Origin: Sphingobium sp. TCM1
GTDB lineage: Bacteria; Pseudomonadota; Alphaproteobacteria; Sphingomonadales; Sphingomonadaceae
Length of the DNA: 64,000 nt
NCBI RefSeq assembly: GCF_001650725.1
Contig: NZ_LXVX01000034.1
Span: 372,001-436,000, forward strand
Direction: 5' to 3'
In this document: positions 35,881 to 44,230 of the stretch, in pieces
Layout of the letters: each line of letters opens with the position of its first letter
Numbering within the stretch: the first letter of the stretch is position 1
Made by a program: the position numbers and the translations under genes
The notes under the pieces: model-generated
Told to the model about the DNA's origin: nothing
Seen by the model: the letters and a program-made list of their open reading frames with translations, nothing else
Database searches by the model: none

Positions 35881-37092
35881 ATGCCCATCATTACCGGCGC
35901 CAAGGTGATCGTCACATCGCCCGGCCGCAATTTCGTGACCTTGAAGATCGAGACGGATGAAGGCGTTTACGGCCTGGGCGACGCGACGCTCAACGGCCGC
36001 GAACTGTCCGTCGCCAGTTATCTGACCGATCATGTCATTCCCTGCCTGATCGGCCGGGACGCGCACCGGATCGAGGATATCTGGCAATATCTCTACAAGG
36101 GCGCCTATTGGCGTCGCGGCCCCGTCACCATGTCGGCCATCGCCGCCGTCGACACCGCGCTCTGGGACATCAAGGGCAAGGTAGCGGGCCTGCCGGTCTA
36201 TCAGCTTCTGGGCGGCGCGAGTCGTGAAGGCGTCATGGTCTATGGCCATGCCAACGGCACGACGATCGAGGATACGGTGAATGTCGCCCTGGAATATCAG
36301 CGGCAGGGCTACAAGGCGATCCGCCTCCAGTGCGGCGTCCCCGGCATGGCATCGACCTATGGCGTGTCGAAGGACAAATATTTCTACGAGCCGGCCGACG
36401 CCGACCTGCCGACCGAAAATGTCTGGAACACAAGCAAATATCTGCGGGTCGTTCCCGAACTGTTCAAGGCCGCGCGCGAGGCGCTGGGCTGGGACGTTCA
36501 TCTGCTGCACGACATCCACCACCGCCTGACCCCGATCGAGGCGGGGCGTCTCGGCAAGGATCTCGAACCCTATCGTCCCTTCTGGCTGGAGGATGCGACC
36601 CCGGCGGAAAATCAGGAAGCCTTCAGGCTGATCCGACAGCACACCACGTCGCCGCTGGCCGTGGGCGAGATTTTCAACTCGATCCATGACTGCCGCGAAC
36701 TGATCCAGAACCAGCTGATCGACTATATCCGCGCCACTGTGGTCCATGCCGGCGGCATCAGCCACCTGCGCAAGATCGCCAACCTCGCCGACCTGTATCA
36801 GGTCCGCACCGGCTGCCACGGCGCGACCGACCTGTCGCCGGTGTGCATGGCCGCCGCGCTGCATTTCGACCTCAGCGTGCCTAATTTCGGCATCCAGGAA
36901 TATATGCGCCACACTGAGGAGACGGACGCGGTCTTCCCCCATGCCTATACATTCGCCGACGGCATGATGCATCCGGGTGACAAGCCGGGGCTGGGCGTCG
37001 ATCTCGATGAGGAACTGGCCGCCCAATATGAATATAAGCGCGCCTTCCTGCCGGTGAACCGGCTCGAAGACGGCACCATGTATAATTGGTGA
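35881..37092 (+). CDS. manD: D-mannonate dehydratase ManD, enolase superfamily
   Basis: Dehydrates D-mannonate to 2-keto-3-deoxy-D-gluconate, 403 aa. Enolase-superfamily metal ligands appear as Asp in LLHDIHHRL (with His as catalytic partner), Glu in FWLEDATPAENQ and Glu in LAVGEIFNS. KAIRLQCGVPG supplies Arg and YGVSKDKYFYEP the active-site Tyr segment. The sequence resembles the characterised Novosphingobium aromaticivorans ManD. It takes the place of the unrelated UxuA of enteric bacteria. The start ATG has GGAG 6 nt upstream. It follows the GH3 pair and precedes exuT-uxaC-uxuB, forming a full glucuronate route. Confidence 0.93.
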   Translation: MPIITGAKVIVTSPGRNFVTLKIETDEGVYGLGDATLNGRELSVASYLTDHVIPCLIGRDAHRIEDIWQYLYKGAYWRRGPVTMSAIAAVDTALWDIKGKVAGLPVYQLLGGASREGVMVYGHANGTTIEDTVNVALEYQRQGYKAIRLQCGVPGMASTYGVSKDKYFYEPADADLPTENVWNTSKYLRVVPELFKAAREALGWDVHLLHDIHHRLTPIEAGRLGKDLEPYRPFWLEDATPAENQEAFRLIRQHTTSPLAVGEIFNSIHDCRELIQNQLIDYIRATVVHAGGISHLRKIANLADLYQVRTGCHGATDLSPVCMAAALHFDLSVPNFGIQEYMRHTEETDAVFPHAYTFADGMMHPGDKPGLGVDLDEELAAQYEYKRAFLPVNRLEDGTMYNW

Positions 37093-37112
37093 TGGATATG
37101 TTGGGCCTACTG

Positions 37113-37232
37113 TCCCTCTCCCAACGGGAGAGGGAAGGAGCCGCGCAGCGGCGGGAGGGTGAGGGCGATCTGCACCTCCTCCTCACCCTTCCCACGGCCT
37201 GCGGCCGCGGGCCCCTTCCCTCTCCTGGGAGG
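37113..37232. repeat. REP-like intergenic repeat: two inverted copies of a palindromic unit
   Basis: The first unit (37113-37164) contains CCCTCTCCC-aac-GGGAGAGGG, then AAGG...GGGAGGGTGAGG. The second (37178-37232) is the reverse complement type, CCTCACCCTTCCC...CCCCTTCCCTCTCC. Both share GGAGAGGGAAGG and GGGTGAGG, and each also has its own internal GC palindrome. This is the layout of REP/BIME elements. It fills the 148-bp gap between manD and the transporter gene, leaving only GGGAGGAG at 37227-37234 as ribosome-binding site. Confidence 0.75.
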
Positions 37233-37240
37233 AGCGGGCT

Positions 37241-38524
37241 ATGACCACCATCTCAAAACCCTCCGGAAAAGTCCGCTGGATCGTCTGCGGCCTGCTGTTC
37301 GCGGCGGTGGTGCTCAGCTATATCGACCGCCTCGTCCTGCCCACGCTGAAGCCCGATCTTCAGGCCCGCTATGGCTGGAGCGAGCGCGGCTATGCCGACC
37401 TCGCCATCTGGTTCCAGGCGGGCTATGGCATCGCCTATGTGTTTTTCGGTCGCCTGATCGACCGGGTCGGCGCGCGGGCGGGCTATGCCATCGCCGTGTC
37501 CTTGTGGACGCTCGGGCATGTCGCGCACATCTTCTTCACCTCGACCGCCGGGATGCTGTTCGCGCGCATTCCGCTGGCGATCGGGGAGGCGGGGACGTTC
37601 CCCGCCGCCATCGCCGCGACCAATGAATGGTTCCCCAAGAAGGAACGGGCGCTCGCCATCGGCATCTTCAATGCCGGGTCGAATGTCGGCGCGATCCTGA
37701 CGCCTCTGGTCGTCCCCATCATCGCCGTCACCATGGGCTGGCGCTGGGCCTTCATCCTGACCGGCCTGCTGACCGTGGTCTGGCTCGCCGCCTGGCTGAC
37801 CTTCTACCGTCGTCCGCGCGAAAAGAAGAGCCTGACGGCCGAGGAACTGGCCTGGATCGAAACCGATCCGGTCGAGGAAAGCCGCCCCGTCAAATGGGCG
37901 ACACTGTTCCGCCATCGCCAGACCTGGGCCTATATGGCCGGCCGCTTCCTGATCGATCCGGTCTGGTGGACCTTCCTCTTCTGGCTGCCCGATTTCTTCA
38001 ACAAGCAATATGGCGTGAAGATGCTGGACTTCGGTCCGCCGCTGATCGCCGTCTATCTTCTGGCCGATGTCGGTTCGGTGGCGGGCGGCTGGGCCTCCTC
38101 ACGCTTCATGGGCCGGGGCTGGAGCGTCAATCGCGCGCGCAAGAGCGCGATGTTGCTCGCGGCCCTCTGTGCCGTGCCGATCGCGTTCGCCACCCATGCG
38201 CCGTCCATGTGGGTGGCGGTCGGCCTGATCGGCCTGGCCTGCGCCGGGCATCAGGGCTTTTCCGCCAATCTCTATGCGCTGCCCGGCGACGTCTTCCCGC
38301 GCTGGATGGCCGGGTCGGTCGTGGGGCTTGGCGGCCTGGCCGGTGCGATCGGCGGGATGCTGATGGCGAAATTCGCCGGCACCATATTGGAAACGGTCGG
38401 CAGCTATGGTCCGATCTTCGCGGTGGCGTCCTGCGCCTATCTCGTCGCACTTTTGACTATTCATCTCATAATTCCGCGCTATCAGGTCGTTGCCACCGGT
38501 GGCACAGCCGGCCAAGGAGCATGA
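37241..38524 (+). CDS. MFS transporter, ExuT-like hexuronate permease (ACS family)
   Basis: Inner-membrane protein of 427 aa with 12 predicted helices. The N-terminal region with YIDRLVLPTLKPDL, GRLIDRVGARAGY and the motif RIPLAIGEAGTFPAAIAATNEWFPKKERALAIG (a part) is typical of the anion:cation symporter family with hexuronate transporters (ExuT). Its place between manD and uxaC supports import of glucuronate (or galacturonate) released in the periplasm. Start ATG 37241 with GGAGGAG 7-13 nt upstream, within the end of a REP-like element. Its TGA overlaps the uxaC ATG. Confidence 0.87.
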   Translation: MTTISKPSGKVRWIVCGLLFAAVVLSYIDRLVLPTLKPDLQARYGWSERGYADLAIWFQAGYGIAYVFFGRLIDRVGARAGYAIAVSLWTLGHVAHIFFTSTAGMLFARIPLAIGEAGTFPAAIAATNEWFPKKERALAIGIFNAGSNVGAILTPLVVPIIAVTMGWRWAFILTGLLTVVWLAAWLTFYRRPREKKSLTAEELAWIETDPVEESRPVKWATLFRHRQTWAYMAGRFLIDPVWWTFLFWLPDFFNKQYGVKMLDFGPPLIAVYLLADVGSVAGGWASSRFMGRGWSVNRARKSAMLLAALCAVPIAFATHAPSMWVAVGLIGLACAGHQGFSANLYALPGDVFPRWMAGSVVGLGGLAGAIGGMLMAKFAGTILETVGSYGPIFAVASCAYLVALLTIHLIIPRYQVVATGGTAGQGA

Positions 38525-39942
38525 TCTTGACCAAACCGCTTCGCCTTCACCCTGATCGCCTGTTCCCGTCGGACCCGACCACGCGCGACATCGCCCGCAG
38601 GCTCTATGCCACGGTCAAGGATCTGCCGATCGTCAGCCCCCATGGCCATACCGATCCGCGCTGGTTCGCCTATGACGAGCCTTTCGCCAATCCCGCCGAC
38701 CTGCTGATCGTGCCGGACCATTATGTGTTCCGTATGCTCTACAGCCAGGGCGTGAGGCTGGACGAACTGGGCGTGCCAACCATCGACGGCAGTGCGACCG
38801 AAAGCGATCCGCGCGCCATCTGGCATCGCTTCGCGGCCAACTATCACCTGTTCCGCGGCACGCCCTCGCGCATGTGGCTGGACTGGGTCTTTGCCGAGGC
38901 GTTCGGCATAGACGTGCGGCTGGAGCCGGAAACCGCCGATCATTATTACGACATCATCGACGCCGCGCTGAAGACCGACGCCTTCCGTCCCCGCGCGCTG
39001 TTCGAACGCTATAATATCGAAGTGATCGCCACGACCGAAGGGCCGCTCGATCCGCTCGACCATCATCGCGCGATCCGGCAATCCGGCTGGGGCGGCAAGG
39101 TCGTCACCGCCTATCGCCCCGATCCGGTGCTCGACCCGGATGATCCGAAGTTCATCGACAATGTGCAGCGTTTCTGCGCCATGGCCGGCGAGGATGCCGG
39201 CAGCTTCGCGGGCTATCTGCGCGCGCATGAAAAGCGCCGTGCCGATTTCCGCGCGGCGGGCGCGACCTCGACCGACCATGGCCACCCGTCCGCCTTCACG
39301 GCGAACCTGCCGCGCGCGGAGATCGAGGCGCTCTATGCCAGGGTGACGACCGGCCCGGCGACGCGCGAGGAAGCGGAGCTGTTTCGCGGCCATATGCTGA
39401 CCGAAATGGCGCGCATGTCGATCGCCGACGGCATGGTGATGCAGCTGCATCCCGGCGTCCACCGCAACCATAATGACGCGGTGCGCGCGCGCTTCGGCAG
39501 GGACAAGGGGGCGGACATACCGACCGCCGGCGAGTTTGTGCAGGCATTGAAGCCGCTGCTCGATCTCTATGGCAATGATCCGCGCCTGACCCTGATCCTC
39601 TTCACCCTGGACGAGGATGTCTATTCGCGCGAGCTCGCGCCGCTGGCGGGTCATTATCCCGCGCTCAAGCTGGGACCGCCCTGGTGGTTCAACGACAGTC
39701 CCGAAGGGATGCGCCGTTTCCGCGAGCGCGCGACGGAGACGGCCGGCTTCTACAATACGGTCGGCTTCAACGACGACACCCGCGCCTTCCTCTCCATTCC
39801 GGCGCGCCATGACGTCGCACGCCGCATGGATTGCGGCTGGCTCGCCCAGCTTGTCGCCGAACATCGGCTGGAGGAGGATGAGGCGTTCGATGTCGCGCGC
39901 GCGCTGGCCTATGACCTTGTGAAAGCGGCCTACAAGCTGTGA
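38521..39942 (+). CDS. uxaC: Glucuronate isomerase
   Basis: Interconverts D-glucuronate and D-fructuronate (also galacturonate/tagaturonate), 473 aa. An amidohydrolase-type barrel with the metal site PHGHTDPRWFA (HxH) near residues 40-50, MQLHPGVHRNHN near 316-327, PPWWFNDSPEGM and GFNDDTRAFLSIPARHD near the C-terminus, all family hallmarks. The start ATG overlaps the transporter stop (ATGA) and its stop overlaps the uxuB start (GTGA), so it is within a tightly coupled operon. Confidence 0.95.
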   Translation: MILTKPLRLHPDRLFPSDPTTRDIARRLYATVKDLPIVSPHGHTDPRWFAYDEPFANPADLLIVPDHYVFRMLYSQGVRLDELGVPTIDGSATESDPRAIWHRFAANYHLFRGTPSRMWLDWVFAEAFGIDVRLEPETADHYYDIIDAALKTDAFRPRALFERYNIEVIATTEGPLDPLDHHRAIRQSGWGGKVVTAYRPDPVLDPDDPKFIDNVQRFCAMAGEDAGSFAGYLRAHEKRRADFRAAGATSTDHGHPSAFTANLPRAEIEALYARVTTGPATREEAELFRGHMLTEMARMSIADGMVMQLHPGVHRNHNDAVRARFGRDKGADIPTAGEFVQALKPLLDLYGNDPRLTLILFTLDEDVYSRELAPLAGHYPALKLGPPWWFNDSPEGMRRFRERATETAGFYNTVGFNDDTRAFLSIPARHDVARRMDCGWLAQLVAEHRLEEDEAFDVARALAYDLVKAAYKL

Positions 39943-41399
39943 CCCGCCTGTCCTCCGCCACACTGGCCGGGCTGCCGGCCGATGTCGTCCGCCCGGCCTA
40001 TGACCGCGCCGCCGTGACATGCGGCGTCGTCCATATCGGCATCGGTGCCTTCCATCGCGCGCATCAGGCGGTCGTCTTCGACGATGCCCTGAACGCGGGC
40101 GACCTGCGCTGGGGCATCACCGCCGCGTCGCTGCGCTCGCCCGCCGTGCGCGACCAGATGGCGCCGCAGGACGGCCTCTACACCATGTTGGTGCGCGACG
40201 GGGCAGCCGAGCAGGCGCGGGTGATCGGCGCGGTCCAGCGCGTCATCGTCGCGCCGGAAGAGCCGCAGGCGCTGCTCGCCGCGCTAGCGTCGCCCGACAC
40301 CCATATGGTGACGCTGACCATCACGGAGAAGGGCTATAAGCTCGACCCTGCGACTGGCGCGCTGATAGAAAGCGACCCGCAACTCGTTGCCGATATCGCC
40401 TCGCTGGAAAGCCCGCAGACCGCGCCCGGCTATCTGGTCGCGGCGCTGGCCATGCGCCGCGCGGCGGGCCTGCCGCCCTTCACTGCGATCAGCTGCGACA
40501 ACCTGCCGCACAATGGCACGCGGCTGCGCGACGCGGTGATCGCGCTCGCCCGTCGCCATGACGCCGGGCTGGCCGACTGGATCGCGGGGGAGGGGGCGTT
40601 CCCCCAGACCATGGTCGACCGAATCGTCCCGGCGACCACGGCGGAGGCCATCGCCACGCTCACCGCGCGCATCGGCGTCGAGGATCAGGCGATGGTCAAG
40701 ACCGAGCCCTTCCTGCAATGGGTGATCGAGGACCGTTTCTGCGGCCCGCGCCCCGAATTCGGCGCCGGGGTTCAGGTGACGCAGGCGGTCGCCCCGTGGG
40801 AGGAAGCCAAGCTGCGCCTCCTCAACGGATCGCACAGCGGCATCGCCTATCTGGGCGGCCTCGCTGGCATCGACCATGTCCATGAAGTGCTGGCCCTGCC
40901 CGAGGCGCGGCGGTTCGTGGAGGCGCTGTGGGACGAGGCGGAAACCACCCTGTCGCCCCCGCCGGAGCTGGACGTCGCCGCCTATCGCCGCGAGCTGATG
41001 GCTCGTTTCGACAATCCGACGCTGCGCCACCGCACGCGCCAGATCGCGATGGACGGCTCGCAGAAGCTGCCCCAGCGCCTGCTCCACAGCATCGCCGCGC
41101 GGCTGGCGGCAGGGCAGGGGATCGACGCCCTGTCGCTCGCCGTCGCCGCCTGGGTCCGCTGGCAGGCGGGCGTGGACGATCAAGGCGCGGCGCACAAGGT
41201 GGACGATCCGCTGGCCGATGCCATCGCCGCCGCACTCGCCGGAGCCGCATCGACCGAGGACCGCGTTGCGGCAATTCTCGCCTTCGACGCGGTCGTGCCG
41301 CCCGACCTCGCGACCAGCGCGCCGTTCCGTGCGGCACTCGTTCGCTGGCTCGCCATCCTCGAAACCGAAGGCGCGCGCGCGGCGCTCGCCCGGCTCTGA
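39939..41399 (+). CDS. uxuB: Fructuronate reductase, mannitol dehydrogenase family
   Basis: NAD(P)H-dependent reduction of D-fructuronate to D-mannonate, 486 aa. The Rossmann motif GIGAFHRAHQAV (about 28-39), TEPFLQWVIEDRF and the catalytic KLRLLNGSHSG segment (Lys, Asn, His with the family spacing) identify the long-chain mannitol dehydrogenase family. Position between uxaC and the GH2 gene, with manD upstream, points to fructuronate over mannitol or tagaturonate. Start GTG 39939 in a 4-bp overlap with uxaC. Confidence 0.92.
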   Translation: MTRLSSATLAGLPADVVRPAYDRAAVTCGVVHIGIGAFHRAHQAVVFDDALNAGDLRWGITAASLRSPAVRDQMAPQDGLYTMLVRDGAAEQARVIGAVQRVIVAPEEPQALLAALASPDTHMVTLTITEKGYKLDPATGALIESDPQLVADIASLESPQTAPGYLVAALAMRRAAGLPPFTAISCDNLPHNGTRLRDAVIALARRHDAGLADWIAGEGAFPQTMVDRIVPATTAEAIATLTARIGVEDQAMVKTEPFLQWVIEDRFCGPRPEFGAGVQVTQAVAPWEEAKLRLLNGSHSGIAYLGGLAGIDHVHEVLALPEARRFVEALWDEAETTLSPPPELDVAAYRRELMARFDNPTLRHRTRQIAMDGSQKLPQRLLHSIAARLAAGQGIDALSLAVAAWVRWQAGVDDQGAAHKVDDPLADAIAAALAGAASTEDRVAAILAFDAVVPPDLATSAPFRAALVRWLAILETEGARAALARL

Positions 41400-41415
41400 A
41401 AGCGAAAGGCGCGCC

Positions 41416-44097
41416 ATGAAGCCCATCCGCACGCTCCTGCTGGCATCCTGCCTGCTGACCCCGGTCGCCTCCGCCACGTCGCCGCGCGAGAGCATGTCCA
41501 TCAGCAAGGACTGGCGCTTCACCAAAGGCGACCCGGCGGGCCTCACCACCGACCTGCGCTATGACGTGCGCCCACCGATCGAGGATACGGGCGACGGCAA
41601 GCTGGCCGACGCGCGCCCCGACGCCGCCGTGAAGGTGGACGACAGCGGCGCGAAAGTCCTGAAGCCCTGGATCCTTCCCAGCGCCAATCCCTTCATCAAC
41701 GATCCGGCCAAGCATCATGTCCGCCCCGCAGGCAATCCCGGCGGCGACGTGTCCTATGTGCAGGCGAATTTCGACGATAGCGCATGGACCCCTGTCGACC
41801 TGCCGCATGACTGGGCGATCACGGGCCCCTTCATCACCGAAGGCCCCTATGGCGGCATGGGTCGCCTGCCCAGCTGGGGCATCGGCTGGTATCGCAAGAC
41901 GCTCGACATTCCCGCCAGCGCGAAAGGCCAGTCGATCTTCCTCGATGTCGAAGGCGCCATGTCCTACGCCACCGTCTGGCTCAACGGAAAGCTCGTCGGC
42001 GGCTGGCCTTATGGCTATAACAGCTTCCGCCTCGACCTGACGCCCTATGCGTTGCCGGGGGCCAGGAACCAGCTCGCCATCCGCCTCGACAATCCGGCCG
42101 CCTCGGCGCGCTGGTATCCGGGCGGCGGCCTCTATCGCGACATCTATCTGACCACCACGAACAAGGTTCATGTCGGCCAGTGGGGCAGCATCGTCCGCAC
42201 GCCCAGAGTCAGCAAGGAGCAGGCGACTGTCGACCTCAGCCTGACCCTCGACAATGACGGCGACACCCAGGCGCAGGTCGAGGTCGCGACCGCCCTTTAC
42301 GCGCTCGACGCGAAGGGCAAGCGCATCGGCCGCCCTGTCGCCAGCATCGCCCGCCAGTCCGCCACCATCGCCCCCGGGGCGAAGGCGGTGCTGAACGGCT
42401 CCACCATCCTGTCGAATCCGCGCCTTTGGGGACCGCCACCCACGCAGGCGCCCAACCGCTATCTCGCCATCTCCACCGTGACCCAGGGCGGGAAGGTCAT
42501 CGACAGCTATGAAACCCGCTTCGGCGTGCGCGACATCCGGTTCGATCCCGACAAGGGCGTGATCGTCAATGGCGAGCATATCCCCCTGCGCGGCGTCAAC
42601 AATCATCATGATCTCGGCGCGCTGGGCGCCGCCTTCAACGCCCGCGCCGCCGAGCGCCAGCTCGAAATCCTGCGCGACATGGGTGCCAATGCCGTGCGTA
42701 TGAGCCACAATCCGCCGGCGCCCGAACTGCTCGAACTCACCGACCGGATGGGCTTCCTGGTGATGGACGAAGTGTTCGACAGCTGGGAAAAGAAGAAGAC
42801 GCCGCACGATTTCCACCTGATCTTCCCCGACTGGCATGAGGCCGACGCCCGCGCCATGCTGCGTCGCGACCGCAACCACCCCTCGATCATCCTGTGGAGC
42901 ATCGGCAACGAGGTCGGCGAACAATATGACGGGGAGGCCGGCGCGAAGATCGGCCGCGAACTGGTCGCCATCGCCCATGAGGAAGACCCGACCCGTCCCG
43001 CCACCAGCGCAATGAACTTCGCCAAGGCCGACATGCCGCTGCCCGCCGAAATGGACGTCATCAGCCTCAACTATCAGGGCGCCGGGATACGCGGCATAGT
43101 GGGTCAATATCCGGCCTTCCGCGCGAAATTCCCGGACAAGGTCATCCTGTCCACCGAAAGCGCCTCCGCTCTCTCCAGCCGTGGCGAATATATGTTTCCC
43201 GTCGCAGGCGCGATCAGCGGTCCGGTGCGCCCCTGGTCGGGCGGCGATCCCGACACGCATCAGGTGTCCGCCTACGAGATGCACGCCGCCGACTTCGGCT
43301 CCTCGCCCGATCGCGTCTGGGCGGCCGATGACCAGAACCCTTACGTCGCGGGCGAATTCGTCTGGACCGGGTTCGACTATCTCGGCGAACCCACGCCCTA
43401 TTATAGCTCGCGCAGCAGCTATTCGGGCATCGTCGATCTCGCCGGTTTCCCCAAGGACCGTTTCTGGCTCTATCAGGCGCGCTGGCGGCCGGACCTGAAA
43501 TTCGCCCATATCCTGCCGCACTGGACGTGGCCTGATCGTGTCGGCCACATCACCCCCGTCCATGTCTTCTCCTCTGCGGACGAGGCGGAACTGTTCGTCA
43601 ACGGCAAGTCGCAGGGCAAGGTCAAGAAGCGCGACTATGAATATCGCTTCCGCTGGGACTATGTCGTCTACGAACCTGGCGAGGTGAAGGTCGTCACCTG
43701 GAAGAAGGGTCAGCCCTGGGCGACCGAGACCGTCCGCACGGTGGGCGCAGCGGCCAGGCTGTCGCTGACCGCCGACCGGTCCGCCATCGCCAGCGACGGC
43801 CGCGACCTCAGCTTCGTGACGCTCAAGATACTGGACAAGGACGGTCATGTCGTCCCCGCCGCCAAGCAGAAGATCGACTTTTCGATCGAGGGGCCGGGCG
43901 AGATCGTCGCCACCGACAATGGCGATCCGACCGACATGACCGCCTTCCCCTCGCATCAGCGGGATGCGTTCAACGGACTCGCCATGGTGATCGTGAAGGG
44001 CGATCCCGCCCGATCCGGCCGTATCGTGGTGCGCGCCCGCAGCGCCGGGCTGGCAGACGCGCAGGTCGAGATCGCCGCCGCACGCCGGGGCCGATAA
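41416..44097 (+). CDS. Glycoside hydrolase family 2 enzyme (beta-galactosidase-like, DUF4982 type)
   Basis: Exported enzyme of 893 aa with a signal peptide (to about residue 22). The GH2 sugar-binding domain with LPHDWAI is near 135, followed by an immunoglobulin-like domain and a catalytic barrel with acid/base Glu in WSIGNEVGEQYDG (about 495-507) and nucleophile Glu in ILSTESASALSSRGEY. A DUF4982-like domain and a C-terminal Ig-like domain (about 780-890) end it. Substrate is probably a beta-galactoside, but beta-glucuronide or another side chain cannot be excluded. Last gene of the operon, 16 bp after uxuB; ATG 41416 has an AAAGGCG ribosome-binding site. Confidence 0.88.
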   Translation: MKPIRTLLLASCLLTPVASATSPRESMSISKDWRFTKGDPAGLTTDLRYDVRPPIEDTGDGKLADARPDAAVKVDDSGAKVLKPWILPSANPFINDPAKHHVRPAGNPGGDVSYVQANFDDSAWTPVDLPHDWAITGPFITEGPYGGMGRLPSWGIGWYRKTLDIPASAKGQSIFLDVEGAMSYATVWLNGKLVGGWPYGYNSFRLDLTPYALPGARNQLAIRLDNPAASARWYPGGGLYRDIYLTTTNKVHVGQWGSIVRTPRVSKEQATVDLSLTLDNDGDTQAQVEVATALYALDAKGKRIGRPVASIARQSATIAPGAKAVLNGSTILSNPRLWGPPPTQAPNRYLAISTVTQGGKVIDSYETRFGVRDIRFDPDKGVIVNGEHIPLRGVNNHHDLGALGAAFNARAAERQLEILRDMGANAVRMSHNPPAPELLELTDRMGFLVMDEVFDSWEKKKTPHDFHLIFPDWHEADARAMLRRDRNHPSIILWSIGNEVGEQYDGEAGAKIGRELVAIAHEEDPTRPATSAMNFAKADMPLPAEMDVISLNYQGAGIRGIVGQYPAFRAKFPDKVILSTESASALSSRGEYMFPVAGAISGPVRPWSGGDPDTHQVSAYEMHAADFGSSPDRVWAADDQNPYVAGEFVWTGFDYLGEPTPYYSSRSSYSGIVDLAGFPKDRFWLYQARWRPDLKFAHILPHWTWPDRVGHITPVHVFSSADEAELFVNGKSQGKVKKRDYEYRFRWDYVVYEPGEVKVVTWKKGQPWATETVRTVGAAARLSLTADRSAIASDGRDLSFVTLKILDKDGHVVPAAKQKIDFSIEGPGEIVATDNGDPTDMTAFPSHQRDAFNGLAMVIVKGDPARSGRIVVRARSAGLADAQVEIAAARRGR

Positions 44098-44104
44098 CCG
44101 GACT

Positions 44105-44117
44105 ATACCGTTACCAT
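44105..44117 (-). promoter_or_regulatory. Second LacI-type operator-like site upstream of the TonB receptor
   Basis: On the minus strand the site reads ATGGTAACGGTAT, one base different from the first 13 bases of the aguA/GH3 operator (ATGGTAACGCTAT). It lies about 20 bp before the -35 box at 44136 and 54 bp from the operator at 44171, so a DNA loop is conceivable. Confidence 0.45.
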
Positions 44118-44135
44118 AAACGCCATGCGCATATC

Positions 44136-44186
44136 TTGACAAAAAGCACGCGGCGTTTAATGAAGTGAAATTGATAGCGCTACCAG
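44136..44186 (+). promoter_or_regulatory. TonB receptor promoter with downstream LacI-type operator
   Basis: A -35 box TTGACA (44136-44141) is followed by a weak -10 candidate TAATGA (44158-44163). The palindrome TTGATAGCGCTACCAG (44171-44186) is identical over 15 of 16 bases to the xylX operator read on the plus strand (25033-25048). It falls near the likely transcription start. Confidence 0.72.
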
Positions 44187-44230
44187 TTGGAGCCCACCGG
44201 AGAGTCGGGGGCGGCGCTCAGGGAGAGGGA

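Noticed and set aside
37113..37232. CRISPR-like array because of repeated palindromic units
   Set aside because: There are only two units, inverted to each other, and no regular spacers; a REP/BIME element fits better.
40822..44142. Other very long antisense frames (40822-44142, 44243-47173, 11762-14368, 33210-35588, 50482-52800, 52973-54862)
   Set aside because: Each mirrors a well-identified gene on the other strand, is rich in Arg/Gly/Asp/His in a pattern typical of antisense GC-rich codons, and lacks start signals or motifs.
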